This document shows, one piece after another, positions 61,183 through 64,000 of a DNA stretch of 64,000 nucleotides. A program made the position numbers and the translations under genes. The stretch is from contig JBKPHM010000024.1 in NCBI GenBank assembly GCA_046729855.1, forward strand, positions 18,227 to 82,226. Reading direction: 5' to 3'. Under the pieces are notes generated by a model. The model made no database searches, was not told the DNA's origin, and worked only from the letters and a program-made list of their open reading frames with translations. Numbering within the stretch: position 1 is the stretch's first letter; each line of letters opens with the position of its first letter. This DNA is from DATHSY01 sp046729855. Its GTDB lineage: Bacteria; Actinomycetota; UBA4738; HRBIN12.

Positions 61183-61845
61183 ATGCTGATGAGCCTCTTC
61201 GCAACCGTCATCGCGCTGGCGGTGCTCGCCGGGTACCTGTTCGGCGGGCGCCTAGCTCGTTTCACACAGCTCCAGGTGCGGTGGTGGCCGCTCGCGCCGA
61301 TCGCGTTCGCGCTGCAGCTCGCTCCGTTACCCGACGGCGACGGCGGCATCGACCTTACGATCCGGATACTCGTGTTCGGCGCGTCGTACGCGATGCTGCT
61401 GGCGTTCGCGATCAAGAACGCGCGGATCGCCGGCGTTCCGATCGTCGTGATCGGCCTGGTGCTGAACGGGCTCGTCGTGACGCTGAACGGCAGGATGCCA
61501 GTGAGCCAATCAGCCCTCAGTTCATCGGGGCAGAGCGAGACCCTGCGGGAGCTCCAGGACGACCACGAAGAGAAGCATCAGCTGATGACCGACGACACTC
61601 TCCTGTCGTTCCTGGGTGACGTCCTTCCGATCGGGTCGCCCATCAACCAGGTCGTCAGCCTCGGTGACGCGTACGTCTACGCAGGAGTCGCGTGGCTGAT
61701 CGTTGCGGTCATGCGAGGACGGACTGCGGGGCTTGATCGCCCTCCGGCGCTCGAGCGCTACCGGGGGCGCCACCGTCGTCGCTCGGCCCCTCGTCGTGAG
61801 GCGGTTCCTGCTGCTGCAGCCACGAGGTCGGGAAGCGAACCGTGA
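61183..61845 (+). CDS. DUF5317-like membrane protein
   Basis: A 220-residue integral membrane protein. About five hydrophobic segments are visible, with the extracytoplasmic segment (NGRMPVSQSALSSSGQ) and GDVLPIGSPINQVVSLGD, typical of DUF5317. The function is unknown. ATG 61183 lacks a clear ribosome site; a second ATG (61189) is possible. The last 45 residues (Arg/Ala/Pro-rich) overlap the 3' end of the convergent sensor kinase gene by 137 bases. Confidence 0.75.
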   Translation: MLMSLFATVIALAVLAGYLFGGRLARFTQLQVRWWPLAPIAFALQLAPLPDGDGGIDLTIRILVFGASYAMLLAFAIKNARIAGVPIVVIGLVLNGLVVTLNGRMPVSQSALSSSGQSETLRELQDDHEEKHQLMTDDTLLSFLGDVLPIGSPINQVVSLGDAYVYAGVAWLIVAVMRGRTAGLDRPPALERYRGRHRRRSAPRREAVPAAAATRSGSEP

Positions 61846-63223
61846 TGGCCGTCCCCTCGCCGGGCGCGCTGTTCAGCTCATAGGTCCCGCCGCCGACGAG
61901 CGCGCGCTCGCGCATCATCGTGAGCCCGAAGTGGCCTTCCGGCGGGGGTGCCTCGGTGTCGAACCCCTTGCCATCGTCGCGCAGCGTCACGGCGACGGAG
62001 TCGCCTTCCTGCTTGACGGTGATCCAGACGTTCGACGCCTCGGCGTGCTTCAGCGCGTTCATCACGCCTTCAGCAGCGATGTGGTACACGAGCAGTGCGA
62101 TCGGCGGCGGCAGCGAGACCTCGTCGATGTCGGTATGGAACTCGACCTCCGACTCCCGCCCCGCCTCACCAATGAAACTCTTCAGCGCCTCGGCGAGCCC
62201 CGCCCGCCCGAGTGGCGATCGATGCAAGTCGCGGATCAGCGCACGGATCCGATCCGCGGTCTTGCTCTTTGTGTCTCGGATCTCGCAGAGGGTCTGCTCT
62301 GTCTCAGCGATCTTCCCCGCAGCCAGGTGCCGCCGCGCGATGTCGACCTGAAGCGACAGTTTGAAAAGCAGCTGCGCGAGATCGTCGTGCAGGTACGCCG
62401 CGATGCTCTCCCGCTCGTCCTGCCGCTCCTCCGCCATGCGGTTCGATAGGGCACGCAGAACGTGTTCTCGATCCTGCAGCTCCTTATGCGCCTCCTCGAG
62501 AGCCTTGCTCCGATAGAACATCTGCCTGGCGAGGACGAGTGGGAGGACGAACATTGGGAGGACCCAGAAGTGCACTTTTGGGACACTGAAGAGAACTGCG
62601 AGGAGCAGCCCTGCTGTTCCAAGCCCAAGAAAGCTGACTACAAACTCTGACAGCGTTCCAATCTTGACTTGCCGAATCACACGAAGGAGAGGCATTCGGA
62701 AGAGGAGACTTGCGCCTAGTGTGACGAGCGTCGAGTTGATTAGGTAATCAGCGATGGCACCAGCCATAGCTGCCCCGATAAGAATCGCGGTCGCGGACCT
62801 TTTTGGCTCTATCGTCGCGAACGTGTGGAAGACGAAGCTCGCGCCCAAGACAGAAAGGGCTATTTGGCAGCGGTTGAACAGCGCTCGTAGTAGGTCGAGC
62901 TCACGTCTCAGTTCTCGGGGGTCAAACGAGGCGACGAATGCCGTAACCGCCGTAGGGACTGGATGATATAGGAACGCGACTGCCATAAGGATCGGAATCC
63001 CGAGACTGACCACGATGCCTCGCCATACCGGTACAGGAATCATTTCGACGAGGGCGACGACCGCGGCCCAGACGATCAAGTCGTGGAAGTCGTCCGTGAG
63101 CAGCCCCGGATCGCGAAAGACGGCAACGGTCAAGCCCACGATCGTTGGGATGACGACTCCCGCCTCGAACAGGCGGAGAGCGCGCGGAGTTGCTTGCTTC
63201 TGACGCTCAGTCGTCGGGCCCAC
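61709..63223 (-). CDS. NarL/DesK-class sensor histidine kinase
   Basis: A 504-residue sensor kinase. The N-terminal half has about seven membrane segments (residues 20-235), followed by a coiled coil. HisKA_3 dimerisation/phosphoacceptor with His279 in AAYLHDDLAQLLF, and HATPase_c with GVMNALKHA, DDGKGFDTEA and GHFGLTMMRERALVGGG. Signal unknown. GTG start 63221-63223. The 5' half is distinctly less GC-rich than flanking genes. A response regulator is not seen in the window; another kinase of the same class begins off the right edge. Confidence 0.87.
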   Translation of the reverse strand: MGPTTERQKQATPRALRLFEAGVVIPTIVGLTVAVFRDPGLLTDDFHDLIVWAAVVALVEMIPVPVWRGIVVSLGIPILMAVAFLYHPVPTAVTAFVASFDPRELRRELDLLRALFNRCQIALSVLGASFVFHTFATIEPKRSATAILIGAAMAGAIADYLINSTLVTLGASLLFRMPLLRVIRQVKIGTLSEFVVSFLGLGTAGLLLAVLFSVPKVHFWVLPMFVLPLVLARQMFYRSKALEEAHKELQDREHVLRALSNRMAEERQDERESIAAYLHDDLAQLLFKLSLQVDIARRHLAAGKIAETEQTLCEIRDTKSKTADRIRALIRDLHRSPLGRAGLAEALKSFIGEAGRESEVEFHTDIDEVSLPPPIALLVYHIAAEGVMNALKHAEASNVWITVKQEGDSVAVTLRDDGKGFDTEAPPPEGHFGLTMMRERALVGGGTYELNSAPGEGTAITVRFPTSWLQQQEPPHDEGPSDDGGAPGSARAPEGDQAPQSVLA

Positions 63224-63242
63224 CCCCTAGGCTCAGTCGTCG
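63205..63242. repeat. Spaced direct repeat over kinase start
   Basis: GCTCAGTCGTCG occurs exactly at 63205-63216 and 63231-63242, with a period of 26 bases and further similarity around it. It spans the start codon of the sensor kinase. It may be a small tandem duplication or paired binding sites for a NarL-type regulator. Confidence 0.5.
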
Positions 63243-63340
63243 AGCCACCCTCCTCGCCTGCTTCATCGTCCGCGACGGAGAGCAACTCAAGTCGCAAGCA
63301 GGTTACTCGCCGGCGCCGCTCATTTCCGGTGTTTCCGCAA

Positions 63341-63358
63341 CTACGAATTTTTACGTAG
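63341..63358. promoter_or_regulatory. Inverted repeat CTACG-N8-CGTAG, operator candidate
   Basis: CTACGAATTTTTACGTAG is an AT-rich palindrome-like element in an otherwise GC-rich region, 130 bases upstream of the 27-codon gene and about 120 bases upstream of the kinase. Its spacing suits a NarL/LuxR-type dimer. Confidence 0.45.
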
Positions 63359-63487
63359 GTCCTCTGGGGGGCTTGCGGGCTAGGCCGCGATCCCCCGATA
63401 GTGGGGCCCACTCACCCCCCGTTTGGGGGAGGGGGTAGCCCGTGGGGGCTACGGCGAACGGCCGGCTGACGGGAGAGGAGGTGCCCG

Positions 63488-63571
63488 ATGAGACTCGTCA
63501 AGCGCCTGGCGATCGCCCTTGGTTCGCTTGCTACGCTCGTGCTTGCAGGTGGCGCTCACCTCAAGCTCTAG
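63488..63571 (+). CDS. 27-residue signal-peptide-like micropeptide
   Basis: A short gene with features of a true one: a near-perfect ribosome site (GAGAGGAGGTG, then five bases to ATG), and a terminator hairpin 30 bases downstream. The product MRLVKRLAIALGSLATLVLA, then GGAHLKL, has a basic N-region, a hydrophobic core and a plausible signal peptidase site (GGA-HLKL). It could be a processed peptide signal, a membrane micropeptide or a leader peptide. It lies between two sensor kinases of the same class, hinting at a peptide-sensing function, which is inference. I do not recognise any family. Confidence 0.6.
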   Translation: MRLVKRLAIALGSLATLVLAGGAHLKL

Positions 63572-63600
63572 CCACGGATTTGAAATCGAGGTCCTTCCTC

Positions 63601-63626
63601 AGGCCCCGGATGGGCATCCGGGGCCT
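63601..63626 (+). terminator. Rho-independent-like terminator after micropeptide gene
   Basis: AGGCCCCGGATG, GG, CATCCGGGGCCT: a 12-bp perfect stem, with the innermost pairs probably opening to form the loop. It is followed by GACTCTTT. It isolates the micropeptide as a separate transcript. Confidence 0.65.
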
Positions 63627-63679
63627 GACTCTTTGGCGCCGGACTCATATATGCGCTTACAACGTGGGAGGACGAGGTC

Positions 63680-63703
63680 GCGGACCGTCATGCGGACCGT
63701 CAT
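63680..63703 (+). repeat. 12-bp tandem duplication
   Basis: GCGGACCGTCAT is repeated twice without a gap. The surrounding 63627-63852 region shows no convincing gene on either strand. Confidence 0.5.
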
Positions 63704-63852
63704 CATGAGGCTGGCACGGGGGGCCTTTCGACATCGTGCCCAGCTGAAGGTCTCGGTGTCAGGTCCCCAACTCGTAGCGCCAAACGTCTGGCAAGGGCCA
63801 AGGGACCGAGGCGCTGGGCAAGGACCTGCCTACTCCTCTCCGAGTGGGTACA

Positions 63853-64000
63853 TCAGCCAATCTGAGCAGCAGCGGGAAGGCGGGCAATGACACGAGTTCC
63901 GTTCGCTGGTTGCGAATCGATTTGGAACACCCCGCCAGCAAGCTCTACACGCTCGCGCATAAGTTGGATGCCGAAATGATGTCTGCTGTCGACCGTCAGA
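63853..64000 (-). CDS. Second sensor histidine kinase, C-terminal fragment
   Basis: The last 48 residues of a protein running off the right edge. They read HHFGIQLMRERVELAGG, then FQIDSQPANGTRVIARLP and end AAAQIG, matching the G2 box and last strands of a HATPase_c domain. The same segment in the kinase at 61709 is GHFGLTMMRERALVGGG with APGEGTAITVRFP, so this is a second NarL/DesK-class kinase. It is on the same strand as the first. The stop is TGA 63853-63855. Confidence 0.8.
   Translation of the reverse strand, partial: LTVDSRHHFGIQLMRERVELAGGVFQIDSQPANGTRVIARLPAAAQIG

Noticed and set aside
63651..63893. Possible second small gene (starting MRLQRGRT) after the micropeptide terminator
   Set aside because: Basic, low-complexity sequence without a ribosome site; it overlaps the 3' end of the second kinase on the other strand.
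1..64000. tRNA, rRNA, CRISPR, insertion sequence or prophage genes
   Set aside because: I looked for TTCGA-type T-loops with acceptor stems, regularly spaced repeats, and transposase or integrase motifs, and found none convincing by eye.

Overview
This 64 kb window is a dense, high-GC (about 70% by eye) chromosomal segment, most likely from an actinobacterium outside the well-studied groups (a Thermoleophilia-, Rubrobacter- or Acidimicrobiia-like soil or water lineage). Pointers are frequent GTG/TTG starts, many four-base start/stop overlaps, an F420-type luciferase-like oxidoreductase, a short NAD-type 6-phosphogluconate dehydrogenase, a TrpB2-type synthase, MpaB-like and DUF5317-like proteins and oligopeptide ABC genes. 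Chloroflexota-type high-GC genomes cannot be excluded. I see no rRNA, tRNA, CRISPR array, transposase or phage gene, and no gene-free stretch longer than 300 bases.

Layout. 1-8.3 kb: three head-to-tail exported phosphatase-family lipoproteins (minus), and divergently a relative that has lost its metal ligands, followed by a YraQ/ArsP-type permease and its YcgQ-like partner. 8.3-20.6 kb: housekeeping and catabolic genes, including an LLM oxidoreductase, a DUF4349 protein, mutY with a 62-residue upstream protein, and a glutaryl-CoA-type dehydrogenase. A tightly overlapped minus-strand run then holds a toroid-fold protein, greA, a CDP-alcohol phosphatidyltransferase, a Rieske-fold protein without histidine ligands, gnd, zwf, trpB2 and an acetyltransferase.

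20.7-44.3 kb is the striking part: a large amine/gamma-glutamyl-amide catabolic island. It has two APC permeases, four different glutamine-synthetase-like ligases, three class I glutamine amidotransferase-fold hydrolases, two class III aminotransferases, an aldehyde dehydrogenase, an amidohydrolase beside a ligase (a split FluG arrangement), a creatininase-family amidase and a five-gene oligopeptide ABC importer. By analogy with the Puu putrescine pathway, the ligases would glutamylate amines, the aminotransferases and dehydrogenase would oxidise the tail, and the hydrolases would release glutamate. Several regulatory RNA or DNA elements are visible in it.

44.3-63.2 kb: a VOC protein, a winged-helix/coiled-coil protein, a Tat-exported serine hydrolase, a CoA-transferase driven by a clear promoter and starting with a UUCG hairpin, and methyltransferases. 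A MoxR-type ATPase and its VWA partner are separated by a TetR-controlled ABC exporter. There is also a UbiA-like/UbiE-like pair, a HAD phosphatase, an MpaB-like oxygenase, a NERD-nuclease helicase and a DUF5317-like membrane protein.

61.7-64 kb: two related NarL/DesK-class sensor kinases flank a 27-codon gene with a strong ribosome site, a signal-peptide-like product and its own terminator. The kinase part has a visibly lower GC content. This is the best candidate here for an undescribed small signalling system.
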